Both the position numbers and the translations under genes were made by a program. This document shows positions 38,187 through 47,714 of a DNA stretch of 64,000 nucleotides, piece after piece. Position 1 is the first letter of the stretch; every line of letters starts with the position of its first letter. Source of the stretch: Pseudomonas sp. Marseille-Q3773 (lineage in GTDB: Bacteria > Pseudomonadota > Gammaproteobacteria > Pseudomonadales > Pseudomonadaceae); assembly GCF_916618955.1 (NCBI RefSeq), contig NZ_OU745390.1:1178001-1242000 (forward strand), in the 5' to 3' direction. The notes beneath the pieces were generated by a model that saw only the letters and a program-made list of their open reading frames with translations, had not been told where the DNA came from and ran no database searches.

Positions 38187-38666
38187 ATGACTGCCAAGAA
38201 CACCATTTGCCTCTGGTATGACAACGATGCCGAGGTGGCGGCGAACTTCTACGCCAGCATCTTTCCCGATACCCGGGTGACTGCGGTGCACAGGGCGCCT
38301 GGCGATTACCCATCGGGCAAGCAGGGCGATGTGATCACGGTCGAATTCACCGTCATGGGCCTGCCCTGTGTGGGGCTCAATGGCGGCAAGGCCTTTACCC
38401 ACTGCGAGGCGTTTTCGTTCCAGGTCAGTACCGAGGACCAGGCCGAGACCGACCGTTACTGGCATGCCATCGTCGATAATGGCGGCGAGGCCAGCGCCTG
38501 CGGCTGGTGCAAGGATCGATGGGGGATTTCCTGGCAGATCACCCCACGTATCCTGATCGAAGCCATCGGCCACCCGGATCGTGCGGCGGCCAAGCGCGCG
38601 TTCGACGCCATGATGCAGATGGGCAAGATCGACGTGGCCCGGATCGAGGCTGCGCTGAAGGGCTGA
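38187..38666 (+). CDS. VOC-family protein (PhnB/3-demethylubiquinone methyltransferase-like)
   Basis: Protein of 159 residues with the glyoxalase/VOC fold as in PhnB-like proteins: CLWYDNDAEVAANFYASIFPD at the start and GWCKDRWGISWQITPR near residue 110. The start at 38187 has GGAG. No methyltransferase motif is present despite the common database name. It stands alone; the function is unknown. Confidence 0.87.
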   Translation: MTAKNTICLWYDNDAEVAANFYASIFPDTRVTAVHRAPGDYPSGKQGDVITVEFTVMGLPCVGLNGGKAFTHCEAFSFQVSTEDQAETDRYWHAIVDNGGEASACGWCKDRWGISWQITPRILIEAIGHPDRAAAKRAFDAMMQMGKIDVARIEAALKG

Positions 38667-38774
38667 GCTGGGGAGAGGCAGCAGAGCGTGTGAGAGCGGG
38701 TCCAGCGGCGAACAGCGGCAACGCTGGGGCCCTATGCTGGATTTCGCCGGTAACCCACTCCTGCACCGACCGCA

Positions 38775-40523
38775 TCAGGTTTCGGACACTTCGCTTGCTG
38801 CCACTGTTGCCTTGCGGGGCGCCTTTTTCTCCTGCACCACGATATAGAACTCCTCGCCGTGCTTGACCGCACCATACAACACGGCCTTTTCGATCAGTTC
38901 ATTGCCACGCAGGTGGCGCAGCATCATCGGGTCCTTGCGCAGGTCGCGGTACAGCGCCAGGCACAGCAGTACCATCACCACCACGAACGGCAGGGCCACG
39001 ACGATGGTCAGGTTCTGCAGCCCGGTCAGGGCCTCGCCGGGCGCGCGCGGGTCGCCGATGGCCAGCATGATCGCCGCCACCGTACCGGTCAGCGCGCCCC
39101 AGAAGATCACCGTGCGCCGCGATGGGCTGGTAGTGCCGTGCTCCGACAGCGTGCCCATGACCAGCGAGGCGGCGTCGGCACCCGAGACGAAGAAGATGCC
39201 CACCAGGACCATCACCAGCACCGAGGTCGCCGAGGCCAGCGGATAGCTGTCCAGCAGCTGGTACAGTGCATGGTTGCTGTTGACTGCTCCATTGGCCAGC
39301 TGGAAGGCGCCTTCGCGCAGGGCCTCGATGCCCGCGCCGCCGAAAATGGTGAACCACACCAGGCTGACCAGGCTCGGTACCAGCAATACGCCGGTAACGA
39401 ACTGGCGGATGGTGCGCCCACGGCTGATACGGGCAATGAACATGCCGACGAAGGGTGTCCAGGAGATCCACCAGGCCCAGTAGAACACGGTCCAGCCGGC
39501 CAGCCAGCTGTTCATCTGCTCACCGCCGCTGGCGTTGGTGCGGGCCATCATTTCCGGCAGCAGCTTGATGTAGATGCCGATCGAGGTGGGCAGCAGGTTG
39601 AGCATCAGCAGGGTCGGGCCGACCATGAACACGAACGCCGCCAGCACCAGCGCCAGTACCATGTTGGTGTTGGACAGCCACTGGATACCCTTGCCGATGC
39701 CCGAGACCGCCGAAGTGACGAAGGCAATGGTCAGCAGGGTGATGACCGAGATATAGAACAGCTTGCCGGGGTTTTCGATCCAGCCGTTGTATTCCAGGCC
39801 GCCAGCGATCTGCAGCGCACCCAGGCCCAGTGAAGCGGCCGAGCCGAACAACGTGGCGAAGATCGCCATCATGTCGATCAGGCGGCCCAGCGGGCCGTTG
39901 GCATGCTTGCCGATCAGCGGCCGGAAGGCCGCGGAAATCAGCTGCGAGCGGCCGCGGCGGAAGGTGCCGTAGGCAATCACCAGGCCGACGATGGCGTACA
40001 TGGCCCACGGGTGCAGGGTCCAGTGGAACAGCGTGGTGGCCATGGCCACCTGCATCGCTTCGCTCGACTGAGCGCTGGCCGACCCTGGCGGTGGTGACAC
40101 ATAGTGCGACAGGGGTTCGGCAACGCCGAAGAACATCAGGCCGATACCCATGCCGGCGCTGAACATCATCGCCACCCAGGACACCGTGCGGAATTCCGGC
40201 TGCTCACCGTCACGCCCCAGCGGCACCCGGCCGTAGCGGCTGGCGGCCAGCCACAGCACGAACACCACGAACAGGCTGGAGGTCAGCACGAAGAACCAGC
40301 CGAAGTTGAGAATGACCCAGGATTGCGCGCTGGAGGCGCTGCTGGCCAGGCTGGCCTGGTTGAGGAAACCCCAGAGGACGAAAGCGATTGCCAGCAGGCT
40401 GGTGAAGCCAAAGACGATCCAGTCGAGCTTGCCCTCGAAATGCCGGTCCTGACGCGCTTCTGCGGTTTTCGAGGGGTCCGTCACGCCAAGGTCGAGCGTT
40501 TCGGTGATGTGTTCCTTTGCCAT
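38775..40523 (-). CDS. BCCT-family betaine/choline/carnitine transporter
   Basis: Sodium- or proton-coupled importer of 582 residues with about twelve membrane helices. The glycine-rich GMGIGLMFFGVAEPL and the family signature WAWWISWTPFVGMFIARISRGR, whose Trp residues bind quaternary ammonium groups, are intact. The start at 40523 (MAKEHI) has AAAGGG upstream. A hydrophilic C-terminal tail of about 50 residues may sense osmolarity, as in related proteins. The exact substrate (choline, betaine or carnitine) is undecided, and no catabolic genes adjoin. Confidence 0.94.
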   Translation of the reverse strand: MAKEHITETLDLGVTDPSKTAEARQDRHFEGKLDWIVFGFTSLLAIAFVLWGFLNQASLASSASSAQSWVILNFGWFFVLTSSLFVVFVLWLAASRYGRVPLGRDGEQPEFRTVSWVAMMFSAGMGIGLMFFGVAEPLSHYVSPPPGSASAQSSEAMQVAMATTLFHWTLHPWAMYAIVGLVIAYGTFRRGRSQLISAAFRPLIGKHANGPLGRLIDMMAIFATLFGSAASLGLGALQIAGGLEYNGWIENPGKLFYISVITLLTIAFVTSAVSGIGKGIQWLSNTNMVLALVLAAFVFMVGPTLLMLNLLPTSIGIYIKLLPEMMARTNASGGEQMNSWLAGWTVFYWAWWISWTPFVGMFIARISRGRTIRQFVTGVLLVPSLVSLVWFTIFGGAGIEALREGAFQLANGAVNSNHALYQLLDSYPLASATSVLVMVLVGIFFVSGADAASLVMGTLSEHGTTSPSRRTVIFWGALTGTVAAIMLAIGDPRAPGEALTGLQNLTIVVALPFVVVMVLLCLALYRDLRKDPMMLRHLRGNELIEKAVLYGAVKHGEEFYIVVQEKKAPRKATVAASEVSET

Positions 40524-40836
40524 GTATGTTGGGGCCCTTTTCTGGCTTACCTGCCGGCGCAGGCTTGTTGTGTGTGGGCTACCGAGTTGGAGCACTGCCT
40601 CGGCGGGAAACTGCTGGCGCGATTATCCTGCGCAGGAAATGCCGGCACCTGTCCCGATAGCGCCGTGGGGCGTCCATTACGCGACCTGGCAAATAGTTTT
40701 AGTTCTGGGGGTGATGGCCCTTTCTGTCTCGCGTTCTGTTACCCTGAAGGGCATCACCCGGGCCCGCACATACGAGCACCGTAGAAGCGCTGCTGCTTGC
40801 GGGCCTGGCCGTACCAGGAAACGGAGATTCGTCAAC
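40524..40836. other. Divergent intergenic region
   Basis: This 313-base gap separates the BCCT gene from the divergent small gene at 40837. I see no RNA gene, clear operator or terminator; it should contain both promoters. Confidence 0.5.
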
Positions 40837-41154
40837 ATGGCCACTGACCGTGTGAGCCTGATTCATTTCGATAAATTGAGCATGAGCCCTGCCGCTGCCG
40901 ATCGGTTCCAGAAAGCCCTCGACGCGCTGGAAGCGCTCAAGCTGCAGGACCGTTACGTGTACCTCATCGCTCCTTATCTGGGTGATATCGCTGACGCCTC
41001 CGACCCCGAGCAACTGGCCACCGCCCTGGAGCAGGGCTTGCGCGTGGTCGACGAGCTGCTGGCGGCCAGGTCGGTCAGCAAGGTCAAGGCCGAGGACGTA
41101 CGCCAGGTGTTCCAGGGCGCGGCCGAACGGGCGCGGGCAGCCATGCCTGGCTGA
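40837..41154 (+). CDS. Conserved small cytoplasmic protein, unknown function
   Basis: Protein of 105 residues without signal peptide, Cys cluster or membrane segment; mostly helical by composition (DRFQKALDALEALKLQDRYVY). GGAG precedes the ATG at 40837. It lies 7 bases upstream of the DUF1289 gene, so they are probably co-transcribed. I do not recognise the family. Confidence 0.8.
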   Translation: MATDRVSLIHFDKLSMSPAAADRFQKALDALEALKLQDRYVYLIAPYLGDIADASDPEQLATALEQGLRVVDELLAARSVSKVKAEDVRQVFQGAAERARAAMPG

Positions 41155-41161
41155 GTGAGGC

Positions 41162-41362
41162 ATGGCCAAAGACATCGACAACCCTTGCGTCGCGCTGTGC
41201 CAGTTGAATAGCGAGCTGTGCGTGAGCTGTGGCCGCACCCGCGACGAAATCCGCAAATGGCGAGGCATGAAGCGCCCCGAGAAGATGGCCACCGTGCAGC
41301 GGGCGGCAACGCGCATGAAAGCTATCGCCAAGAAAGCGGCCAAGCGGCAGAATGCCGACTGA
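41162..41362 (+). CDS. DUF1289 cysteine-cluster protein
   Basis: Protein of 66 residues with four Cys near the N terminus in the DUF1289 pattern CVALC...LCVSCGRT, which probably binds a metal or iron-sulfur centre, followed by a basic helix (RAATRMKAIAKKAAKRQ). It follows the small gene at 40837 by 7 bases. The function is not established. Confidence 0.88.
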   Translation: MAKDIDNPCVALCQLNSELCVSCGRTRDEIRKWRGMKRPEKMATVQRAATRMKAIAKKAAKRQNAD

Positions 41363-41415
41363 ACCTGCGTATCCTGCACGCGGCCCTTCCTGTTTTGTTG
41401 TCTGACGAGCCTGAA

Positions 41416-42057
41416 ATGGATTCTCACTCGCTGTTAGCCTTTACCCTGGTCGCGGCCATCGCGATCGCCAGCCCTGGCCCTGCCACCCTGATGGCCATCA
41501 ACAACAGCCTGGCCCACGGCCAGCGCAGCGCGATCTGGTCGTCGCTGGGCAATGGCTCGGGCCTGTTCTGCCTGTCGGCTGCCGCCATGCTCGGGCTTGG
41601 CGCACTGCTGGCCAGTTCTGAAATGCTCTTCAATGCCGTGAAGGTCCTGGGCGCCGGCTACCTGTTCTACCTGGGTGCGCGGCAGTTGCTGAAAACCAGC
41701 CCGATGCTGGCCCAGGGCGGTGCAGAAGTGGCGGCCAAGGTGCGGCCCACACCGCTGAAGTTGTACAAGTCGGCGTTCTTCACCGCAGTCACCAACCCCA
41801 AGGCGACCATGTTCTTTACCGCGCTGTTCCCGCAGTTCATCGACCAGGGTGCAGCGTTGCTGCCACAGTTCCTGATCCTGACCGGGATTTTCGTCGTGTT
41901 GTCGCTGGTTTCGCTGAGCCTGTATGCCGCACTGGCGGCACGCGCCAAGGGTGTACTCACCCGGCCGTCGCTATCGCGCTGGGTAAGCCGGGTGGTGGGC
42001 ACCACCTTTATCGGCTTTGGCGCGGCGATCCTGGCGATGCGGCGGCAAGGGGCCTGA
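41416..42057 (+). CDS. LysE/RhtB family exporter, third copy
   Basis: Inner-membrane exporter of 213 residues with the motifs ASPGPATLMAINNSLAHG and FFTAVTNPKATMFFTALFPQF. The start at 41416 (MDSHSLL) is correct for the family; an open extension upstream overlaps the DUF1289 gene in another frame. It is separate from the tandem pair at 16-17 kb. The exported compound is unknown. Confidence 0.89.
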   Translation: MDSHSLLAFTLVAAIAIASPGPATLMAINNSLAHGQRSAIWSSLGNGSGLFCLSAAAMLGLGALLASSEMLFNAVKVLGAGYLFYLGARQLLKTSPMLAQGGAEVAAKVRPTPLKLYKSAFFTAVTNPKATMFFTALFPQFIDQGAALLPQFLILTGIFVVLSLVSLSLYAALAARAKGVLTRPSLSRWVSRVVGTTFIGFGAAILAMRRQGA

Positions 42058-42228
42058 AGTAGGGGTGATGTGCGAGCAACCCCTTGGCTTCGCTACAGCT
42101 ATGCTGGCCGGCAGCGTTTTGCCGGCCTGTGTCGTGCTGGCCGATAGACGGCCAGCCTGTTGCCTGCCCGTGGTCCAGACTTTCCATGGCGTGCACAGAG
42201 GGTTGCTGCAGCCGACCGAGGGTTGTCG

Positions 42229-43020
42229 ATGATCGAACGTCGCTTACGCCACGCCTTGCGGCTGTTGCCGTGCCTGTTGCTGCTGCCCATGGCGGCGGTA
42301 GCAGACGAAGCGTGCCAGCGGCTGACAGCCACCGGCAATGCCGAATACCCGCCCTACCTGTGGCGTGACCCGCAGAATCCCCGGCAACTGATCGGTGCCA
42401 ATGCCGACCTGCTGAAGTACCTGGGCAAGCAGCTGGGGCTGGACATCGACGTGATTTACGCTGGGCCATGGTCGCGCGCGCAGAAAAAAGTGCGTAGGGG
42501 CCGCATCGACCTGATGGCGGGGTATTTCCTGCCCCAGCCCCGCCAGCAGCAGATGGACTTCATCCTCCCGCCATTCCTGCATACCCCGAGCGTGGTCTGG
42601 GTGCGCCAGGACAATACCTTCACCTACCGGCAATGGGCCGACCTCAAAGGCCGTAAGGGTGGCACGCTGGTCAGCAACAGCCATGGCCAGCAGTTCGACG
42701 ACTATGCGAGGGCCAACCTCACCCTCGAAGCTGTACCCGGCGCCAGGCAGGCGTTCGAGAAGCTGCTGCACAAGCGCAGCGACTATGTGGTGTACGAGCA
42801 GTACCCCGGCATGGCACTGGTGCGCAGCTTGGGTATCGCGGGGACTGTACAGGTGCTGGAGCCGCCGATTTCCAGCGAAGGGCTGTACCTGGCGATGTCG
42901 CATCATTCGCCCTGCAACCAGCCGCGGTTGCGCGAAGCGCTGGCTCGGGAGATGGAAAAGATCGTGGCCGGGGCGCTGCCTGAACAGCTGCTGCAGCAGA
43001 ACCTGGAGCGTTGGCAGTAA
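42229..43020 (+). CDS. Solitary periplasmic amino-acid-type binding protein
   Basis: Protein of 263 residues in the bacterial extracellular solute-binding family 3. A signal peptide is present (LLPCLLLLPMAAVADE), followed by the ligand-domain pattern NAEYPPYLWRDP and GRIDLMAGYFLPQPRQQQMDF. No ABC permease or ATPase adjoins, so it may serve a distant importer or act in sensing. The start at 42229 lacks a strong ribosome site. Confidence 0.85.
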   Translation: MIERRLRHALRLLPCLLLLPMAAVADEACQRLTATGNAEYPPYLWRDPQNPRQLIGANADLLKYLGKQLGLDIDVIYAGPWSRAQKKVRRGRIDLMAGYFLPQPRQQQMDFILPPFLHTPSVVWVRQDNTFTYRQWADLKGRKGGTLVSNSHGQQFDDYARANLTLEAVPGARQAFEKLLHKRSDYVVYEQYPGMALVRSLGIAGTVQVLEPPISSEGLYLAMSHHSPCNQPRLREALAREMEKIVAGALPEQLLQQNLERWQ

Positions 43021-43036
43021 CCGCCTGCCGCGTTGG

Positions 43037-44056
43037 CTACAAGGACCGCGCTAGCTGTTCGGCTTCCTTGGCCCGGGTCACGCTTAGCGCGCCGGGCAGG
43101 CTGACGGCGTTCTTCGCGGCGAGGAGCTCGGCCATCACGCTGACCGCGATCTCGGCCGGTGTCTTGCTGCCGATATAGATACCGATAGGGCCGTGCAGGC
43201 GCTGCAGCGATGCTTCGCTTTCGCCGAAGTGTTCGATCAGGCGCTCACGGCGTAGTTGGCTATTGCGCCGCGAGCCAATGGCGCCGATGTAGAACGCCGG
43301 GCTGTGCAAGGCTTCCAGCAGCGCCAGGTCGTCCAGCTTGGGGTCGTGGCTGACGGCGACGATGGCGCTGCGCAGGTCCGGGGCGAAGGCGCGTACCACG
43401 TCGTCCGGCATACCGCTCAGGCGGGTGACGCCGGCGACATTCCAGCCGGCCGTGTACTCGGGGCGTGGGTCGCACAGGGAAACACTGAAGCCGTTGAACA
43501 GGGCCATGGTCGCCAGGTATTCGGCCAGCGCACCGGCACCGATCAGCAGCAAGCGGTAGCCGGGGCCGAGGGTGTTGCACAGGCGCTGGCCATCGAAGCT
43601 GAAAAGCTCAGGCGTGCGGGTGGCGGTGAGGCTGGCTTCGCCGCTGCGCAGGTCGAGGTCGCGGCGCACCAGGTTGCCGCTGTCGAGGCTGGCCAGCAGC
43701 TGTTCCAGCTGCGCCAGCGACGGGGCGAACTCCAGCACCAGTTCGAGGGTGCCGCCGCAGGGCAGGCCGAAACGGTGGGCGTCGTCGGCGCTGACGCCAT
43801 AGCGCACCACCTGCGGCAGGCTTTCAGGTAATCCCGGGCCGCCATTGGCACGGCTGTAGCGGTGGATGAGGTCGTCTTCGATACAGCCGCCGGAGACACT
43901 GCCGACTACCCGACCATCGCTGCGCAGGGCCATCATCGAGCCCACTGGGCGCGGTGACGAGCCCCAGGTGCGCGCGACCGTGGCGAGCAGGGCACGGTGA
44001 CCGGCGGCGAGCCAGTCGCGGGTGGTGCGCAGCACCAGCAGATCGATGCTTTCCAT
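43037..44056 (-). CDS. XdhC-family molybdenum-enzyme maturation factor
   Basis: Protein of 339 residues needed, by family analogy, to sulfurate or insert the molybdenum cofactor into xanthine-oxidase-type enzymes. The N-terminal XdhC domain has GSSPRPVGSMMAL and VSGGCIEDDLI; the C-terminal Rossmann domain has LLIGAGALAEYLA and AIGSRRNSQLRRERL. The start at 44056 has GGAG. It follows the cytochrome gene by 44 bases and is the last gene of the molybdenum oxidase operon. Confidence 0.93.
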   Translation of the reverse strand: MESIDLLVLRTTRDWLAAGHRALLATVARTWGSSPRPVGSMMALRSDGRVVGSVSGGCIEDDLIHRYSRANGGPGLPESLPQVVRYGVSADDAHRFGLPCGGTLELVLEFAPSLAQLEQLLASLDSGNLVRRDLDLRSGEASLTATRTPELFSFDGQRLCNTLGPGYRLLLIGAGALAEYLATMALFNGFSVSLCDPRPEYTAGWNVAGVTRLSGMPDDVVRAFAPDLRSAIVAVSHDPKLDDLALLEALHSPAFYIGAIGSRRNSQLRRERLIEHFGESEASLQRLHGPIGIYIGSKTPAEIAVSVMAELLAAKNAVSLPGALSVTRAKEAEQLARSL

Positions 44057-44100
44057 GGTTACTCCGCTAAACCTGATGTTCAAGCGCCGCCAGAGACATC

Positions 44101-45444
44101 TCAGCGCATATGCAAGATGATCGGGCTGCTGCTGGCCGGGTCGGTGTGCCCACGCAGTCTACCTACCGCTTGTGCACTCACTGCACCGCCCTGGTTGCCC
44201 CAGGCTGTGCGCACGAAGCTCAGCACTGCGGCAATTTCCTCATCGCCCAACTGTTCGCGGAACGCCGGCATGCGATAGGCATCCGGCAAGCCTGCCGTGA
44301 CCACCCGCTGCGAACCATTGAGGGTGATGTTGATCGCCGAAGCGTCTTCCTTGGCCAGTGCCGAGGTGGCGCCGGCCAGGGGTGGCATCCACTCGGCCTG
44401 GCCCTTGCCATCCAGGCCGTGGCACGACGCGCAACGGGTCGCATAGGTATGTGCCCCGGGGTTGTCGAGCCGCGTCGCCGCCGATTGGGCCTGGTACTGC
44501 CACGGTCGGCCGTCGCGTTGCGGATCGCCAGGCAGCGACTTCAGGTAATGCGCTATCGCTGCCAGGTCAGCGTCGCTCATGAACTGCGTGGAGTTGTTGA
44601 AGGCCTCGGTCATCGAACCGAATACCACGGCGTGGCGGTTGCGCCCGGTCTTGAGGAACTGCGCTATTTCCGCCTCGCTCCAGCGCCCCAGCCCGGTGTT
44701 GTGGTCGGCGCGCAAGCTTGGTGCGTACCAGCCATCGAGCAGGGCACCGGCGAGGAACGGCTTGCCACTGTCGTCCAGGGCCTTCTCGTTGAACGCCAGG
44801 CCGCGCGGGGTGTGGCAGCTGCCGCAGTGGCCAGGGCCCTGGACCAGGTAGGCGCCGCGGTTCCACCGTGCATCCTTGCCGGCCTGGTCGGTGTAGGGCG
44901 TGCTGCTAGCGAACAGGCCGTTCCACACGGCGATGGGCCAACGCAGGTTCAGTGGCCAGGGGATGTCGCCGGGCTGGTTGGCCTGCGGTACCGGCTGCAC
45001 GCCGAGCATGAAGAAGGCGTACAACGCCTTGACATCGTCATCGCCAAGCTTGGCGTAGGACGGGTAGGGCATGGCCGGGTACAACCGCCGGCCACCGGGC
45101 GCCACGCCGTGGCGCACGGCGCGGTCGAAGTCGGCCAGGCTGTAGCGACCGATGCCGTTGTCGCGGTCGGGGGTGATGTTGGTGGCATGAATGGCGCCCA
45201 GCGGGGTGGCCATTTCCAGCCCGCCGGCGAACGGCTTGCCGTCCGGCACGCTGTGGCAGGCCACGCAGTCGCTGAGCCGGGCCACGTACTCGCCACGGCT
45301 GACCAGCGCTGGGTCGGCGGCGGTGGCCTGTTCGCCGGTAAACGGCGAAACCGGCTCGCGGGTGACATACCAGGCCAGCAGGCCTGCCGCGACCAGGCAC
45401 GGCAGCGCCAGCCAGCCAGCGGTTCTTGCGAAACGATGGGTCAT
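44101..45444 (-). CDS. Triheme cytochrome c subunit of the molybdenum oxidase
   Basis: Electron-transfer subunit of 447 residues with an N-terminal membrane/signal helix (WLALPCLVAAGLLAWYV) and three heme-binding motifs: CVACH, CGSCH and CASCH at roughly residues 60, 205 and 341. This matches the AdhB-type cytochrome c family. It would pass electrons from the periplasmic Mo enzyme to the respiratory chain. AAGGA precedes the ATG. It lies 17 bases after the Mo-subunit stop. Confidence 0.95.
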   Translation of the reverse strand: MTHRFARTAGWLALPCLVAAGLLAWYVTREPVSPFTGEQATAADPALVSRGEYVARLSDCVACHSVPDGKPFAGGLEMATPLGAIHATNITPDRDNGIGRYSLADFDRAVRHGVAPGGRRLYPAMPYPSYAKLGDDDVKALYAFFMLGVQPVPQANQPGDIPWPLNLRWPIAVWNGLFASSTPYTDQAGKDARWNRGAYLVQGPGHCGSCHTPRGLAFNEKALDDSGKPFLAGALLDGWYAPSLRADHNTGLGRWSEAEIAQFLKTGRNRHAVVFGSMTEAFNNSTQFMSDADLAAIAHYLKSLPGDPQRDGRPWQYQAQSAATRLDNPGAHTYATRCASCHGLDGKGQAEWMPPLAGATSALAKEDASAINITLNGSQRVVTAGLPDAYRMPAFREQLGDEEIAAVLSFVRTAWGNQGGAVSAQAVGRLRGHTDPASSSPIILHMR

Positions 45445-45461
45445 GGTGCGTCCTTGTGCGG

Positions 45462-47714
45462 TCAGCTGAAGGTATGGCGGCTCAGCGGCAGGCTGCGCAC
45501 GCGCTGGCCGGTCAGTTGCGCGACCGCATTGACCACCGCCGGGGCGACGGCGGGTAGCGGTGGCTCGCCGATACCGCCCATCTTCGCCCCGCTCTCGACG
45601 ATACGGACATGCACCCGGGCCATGCGCGAAGGCGGCAGGATCGGGTACAGGTCGTAGTTGCGCGCGCGTGGCTTGCCTTCGACGTATACCGCTTCTTCCA
45701 GCAGCGTCTGCGACAGGCCCAGGGCGACGGCACCGTTGACCTGGTGCTCGATGATCGCCGGGTTGACGATGCTGCCCGGGTCGATGGCCTGCCAGATGTC
45801 GTGCACCTTGACCTGGCCGTTCTCGATCGACACCTCGGCTATGACCGCCGCCTCCGAGCCGAACGGCGAGGCCATGGCCACGCCGCGTGCGCGCTTGCTG
45901 CCGTCCTCGGCAGTGAACGGCCCGCGCTTCCAGCCGCCGGACAGTTCGGCAACCGCCTGCAGCAGGGTGGTCAGGCGCGGGTTGTCGCGCAGCAGGTGCA
46001 GGCGCAGTTCAAACGGGTCCTTGCCGCCCTTGTCGGCCAGTTCGTCAAGGAACGACTCATAGAAGAAGTCGTTCAGCGAGTTGCCCACCGAGCGCCAGTA
46101 GCCAAGCATGGCGGGGCCTTTGACGTAGACCTGGGCGATGCGTTTGTTGGCAATGGCGTAGGACTTGCCCGACAGCCCTTCGAGTGCAGTCGGGTCGAGC
46201 TTGTCGCCCTGTTTGCCGGCGAGGGCTTCGGTCGGGCCTTCGGTGGCGCTCACGGCCTCGAGGGCCACCGGCAGGCCGTCGGCATCCAGCCCGGCACGCA
46301 ACTTCACCACCGCCACCGGGCGCAGGACATCACGCAGGAACTCTTCCTCGCGGCTCCAGATGAGCTTCACCGGGCGGCCCACCGCCTTGGCCAAGGCAAT
46401 CGCCTGAGGGTAGGGGTTGGCCGAGTCGTAGAGGAAGTGGCGGCCGAAGAAACCACCCAGCAACGGCGAATGCAGGGTGATCTGTGCCGGGGCCAGGCCG
46501 GTGCGCCGGGCGATGTCGTCACGGAACATGTCTGGCGCCTGGTTGGGCAGCCATACCTCCAGCGAACCGTCGCCATTGAAGCGCGCCAGTGCCGAGGGCG
46601 GCTCAAGCTGGGCATGGTTGAGGTACTGGTTGTGGTAGGTCGCCTCGACGCGGGTCTTTGCACTGGCCAGCGTGCCGGCCACATCGCCCTGGTTTTCGTC
46701 ATCACGGGCCGGGCCTTCGACCGTGGCCAGGTGCTCGCGCCAACCATCGCTGGAGAAGTCGGCCGGCATGGGCCGTACCGGGCTGTCGGCGGCAGGCTCC
46801 TGCCAGTCCACCTGAATGGCTTCTACTGCGCGCTTGGCGTGCCACCAGCGCTCGGCAACCACCGCCACGGCACCAGGCAACTGATGCACCGAGTGTACGC
46901 CTTTCATGGCCTTGACCTGGTCTTCGTTACGCAGGGCACCGACGGTCATGCCCAGGCGTGGCGCGTGCTGCACGGCAGCATGGAGCATGCCGTCGACCTT
47001 GACGTCGATGCTGTACACGGCCTTGCCGGTGGATTTGTCATAGGCATCCAGGCGGCGTACCGGCTTGCCGATCCAGCGAAACTGGCTGGGGTCGCGCAGT
47101 TTGACGCTGGCCGGGTCGGGTACCGGCAGGTCCATGGCCCGCGCGGCCAGTTCACCGTAGGGCACGGAGCGCCCGCTCGTAGTATGTACCACGTTACCCG
47201 GCGTGGTGGTGAGTTGCTCTACCGGCACGCCCAGTTGCTGGGCGCCTGCCTGCAGCAGCATGGCGCGGGCGAGGGCACCCAGGCGGCGCATGGTCGGGTA
47301 GCTCATGCGTACCGACATGCTGCCGCCGGTAATGCGCATGCCGTTTTCCATCACTACATAGGCTTCCCCAGGCGGCGCGCTGTCGACCACGAACCGGGCC
47401 GGGTCGACATCCAGTTCTTCGCCGACGATCTGGGCCATGGCGGTGAAAGGGCCTTGCCCGCCTTCCATGAACGGGCTGAGCAGACGCACCGTGCCGTCCG
47501 GGCGGATCTCCAGGAAAGCTGGCACCTGGGTGCCGCGTTCAGCGCTGGCTGCGGCCGCTGCCTGCACGCGGGCCGAGCCCATGGGCAGGCCAAAGCCAAG
47601 CACCAGAGCCCCGACAGCGGTACTGGCGAGGAAGCGCCGACGCGAAAGGTTGAGGGTCGCGCCGTGTTGTAACTTGAGCAGTTCTTCTGCAGGTGTATCG
47701 ACGGGCGTGCGCAT
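45462..47714 (-). CDS. Periplasmic molybdenum oxidoreductase large subunit (IorB/PaoF-like)
   Basis: Molybdenum-cofactor subunit of 750 residues in the isoquinoline 1-oxidoreductase/aldehyde oxidase beta family. A twin-arginine signal SRRRFLAST is at about residues 24-32, so the enzyme is exported folded. The duplicated Mo-binding domain pattern is seen (LLGGFFGRHFLYD, YWRSVGNSLNDFF), and the catalytic Glu lies in GGIGEPPLP near the C terminus. The start at 47714 overlaps the [2Fe-2S] gene stop as TGATG. Substrates in this group are aromatic or furan aldehydes or N-heterocycles; the choice is not readable. Confidence 0.94.
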   Translation of the reverse strand: MRTPVDTPAEELLKLQHGATLNLSRRRFLASTAVGALVLGFGLPMGSARVQAAAAASAERGTQVPAFLEIRPDGTVRLLSPFMEGGQGPFTAMAQIVGEELDVDPARFVVDSAPPGEAYVVMENGMRITGGSMSVRMSYPTMRRLGALARAMLLQAGAQQLGVPVEQLTTTPGNVVHTTSGRSVPYGELAARAMDLPVPDPASVKLRDPSQFRWIGKPVRRLDAYDKSTGKAVYSIDVKVDGMLHAAVQHAPRLGMTVGALRNEDQVKAMKGVHSVHQLPGAVAVVAERWWHAKRAVEAIQVDWQEPAADSPVRPMPADFSSDGWREHLATVEGPARDDENQGDVAGTLASAKTRVEATYHNQYLNHAQLEPPSALARFNGDGSLEVWLPNQAPDMFRDDIARRTGLAPAQITLHSPLLGGFFGRHFLYDSANPYPQAIALAKAVGRPVKLIWSREEEFLRDVLRPVAVVKLRAGLDADGLPVALEAVSATEGPTEALAGKQGDKLDPTALEGLSGKSYAIANKRIAQVYVKGPAMLGYWRSVGNSLNDFFYESFLDELADKGGKDPFELRLHLLRDNPRLTTLLQAVAELSGGWKRGPFTAEDGSKRARGVAMASPFGSEAAVIAEVSIENGQVKVHDIWQAIDPGSIVNPAIIEHQVNGAVALGLSQTLLEEAVYVEGKPRARNYDLYPILPPSRMARVHVRIVESGAKMGGIGEPPLPAVAPAVVNAVAQLTGQRVRSLPLSRHTFS

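Noticed and set aside
45609..47672. Long antisense frame over the molybdenum subunit (about 690 codons)
   Set aside because: No domain or ribosome site; the opposite strand carries the Tat signal and Mo-binding motifs.
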